Assembly: GCA_019420425.1 (NCBI GenBank)
Contig: JAHZHG010000127.1
Coordinates: 1,360 to 7,642, forward strand
DNA: 6,283 bases
DNA from: Clostridiales bacterium
GTDB taxonomy: Bacteria; Bacillota; Clostridia; Lachnospirales; Lachnospiraceae
Direction of reading: 5' to 3'
The position numbers and the translations under genes were made by a program. The notes under the pieces were generated by a model, which saw only the letters and a program-made list of their open reading frames with translations, was not told the origin of the DNA and ran no database searches. This document shows positions 5,741-6,283 of the stretch, piece by piece. Positions within the stretch are counted from its first letter, which is position 1; each line of letters opens with the position of its first letter.

Positions 5741-6283
5741 ACTGCTGGACAACTGGGGGACAAAGCTGATTTCCATAATAGCGGCCACTCTGATCTGGAT
5801 GTTTGTGGCTTCTACCAATGATCCGATTACGAGCAGAATCATATCCAATGTGGCAGTGACTGCGGTCAACAAGGAGATTGTAGAAGACATTGGTAAGGTA
5901 TTTGTTACGGAAAACGATACAGATGTGGTAAACATAAAGGTAACCGAGCGCAAGTCTATTCTGAACCGGCTGCGGGCATCCGATTTTAAGGTGATTGCGG
6001 ACATGAACAATCTCACACCGATGAATACGGTGCCTCTGGGGGTCACCTGCAGCAATGCCTCAGTGACCTGGGATGAGATGGAGATTTCCCCGTCTTCCAT
6101 GAAGGTAAAGCTGGAGGATAAAAAGGAGCAGGCGTTTGTGATTGACGTATCGCCCACCGGGCAGGCGGGCCGGGGTTATGATATCGGCCTTACGGAGGTG
6201 GAAAACGGAAAGAGCGTCTATATTGCCGGCCCGGAATCGCTGATTAATATTATCGGTCAGGTGAGCGCGCCCATCTCCATAAA
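5730..6283 (+). CDS. cdaR: CdaR / YbbR-domain regulator of CdaA, N-terminal part (3' end outside window)
   Basis: The frame opens at ATG 5730 and stays open to the window edge, giving about 184 residues. The N terminus MKHKLLDNWGTKLISIIAAT followed by LIWMFVAS is the classic YbbR start: a short basic end and one uncleaved membrane anchor at about 11-28, with the rest outside the cell. Two YbbR-like repeats are recognisable. The first runs from about 35 to 115 (ISNVAVTAVN, VNIKVTERKSILNRLRASDF, ADMNN, TPMNTVPLGVTC), and the second begins near 135 (QAFVIDVSPTGQAGRGYDI, VYIAGPESLI). CdaR binds and modulates CdaA, usually lowering c-di-AMP output. The gene overlaps cdaA by 11 bases, which implies coupled translation. 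GGAAAGGA at 5712-5719 is 10 bases before ATG 5730; an in-frame GTG at 5721 would be too close to it. In many Firmicutes glmM follows, but that region is outside this window. Confidence 0.93.
   Translation, partial: MKHKLLDNWGTKLISIIAATLIWMFVASTNDPITSRIISNVAVTAVNKEIVEDIGKVFVTENDTDVVNIKVTERKSILNRLRASDFKVIADMNNLTPMNTVPLGVTCSNASVTWDEMEISPSSMKVKLEDKKEQAFVIDVSPTGQAGRGYDIGLTEVENGKSVYIAGPESLINIIGQVSAPISI

Noticed and set aside
4901..6157. 418-codon minus-strand open frame spanning cdaA and cdaR
   Set aside because: It crosses two well-identified genes and shows no domain of its own; it is a complement shadow.

Overview
The window looks like core chromosome from a Gram-positive Firmicute, most likely a gut-type member of the Clostridia (Lachnospiraceae-like). 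This is inferred from the gene set (MreB, RecD2, ComF, CdaA, CdaR), purine-rich Shine-Dalgarno sites and moderately GC-rich coding sequence. No sequence search was possible, so the taxon is a judgement. All six supported genes read on the plus strand and are tightly packed. I see no RNA genes, mobile elements, CRISPR arrays or phage genes.

Left part (1-3414): the C-terminal third of an MreB/Mbl-type actin, which is cut by the window edge; a 64-70 base gap holding a GC-rich hairpin; a complete RecD2-type DNA helicase; and, overlapping its stop codon by one base (TAATG), a ComF-family phosphoribosyltransferase with an N-terminal four-pair cysteine region. RecD2 and ComF belong to DNA repair and DNA uptake/processing and look translationally coupled.

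Middle (3415-3499): the only clear transcriptional break. It has no gene, but it carries a 7-bp inverted repeat directly abutting an extended -10 promoter element, so a second transcription unit probably begins here.

Right part (3500-6283): a small two-helix membrane protein and a roughly nine-helix membrane protein, both of unrecognised function and overlapping by 17 bases. They are followed by the membrane diadenylate cyclase CdaA and the start of its partner CdaR (YbbR domain), which overlaps cdaA by 11 bases and runs off the right edge. CdaA makes c-di-AMP, the essential messenger controlling potassium/osmolyte balance and linked to cell-wall synthesis; CdaR is its known extracytoplasmic regulator. 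The most interesting point is that the two unknown membrane proteins sit at the head of the apparent cda operon. The larger one ends in a striking acidic, tyrosine-rich cytoplasmic tail, which makes both candidates for accessory partners or regulators of c-di-AMP synthesis. That role is inference from position only.
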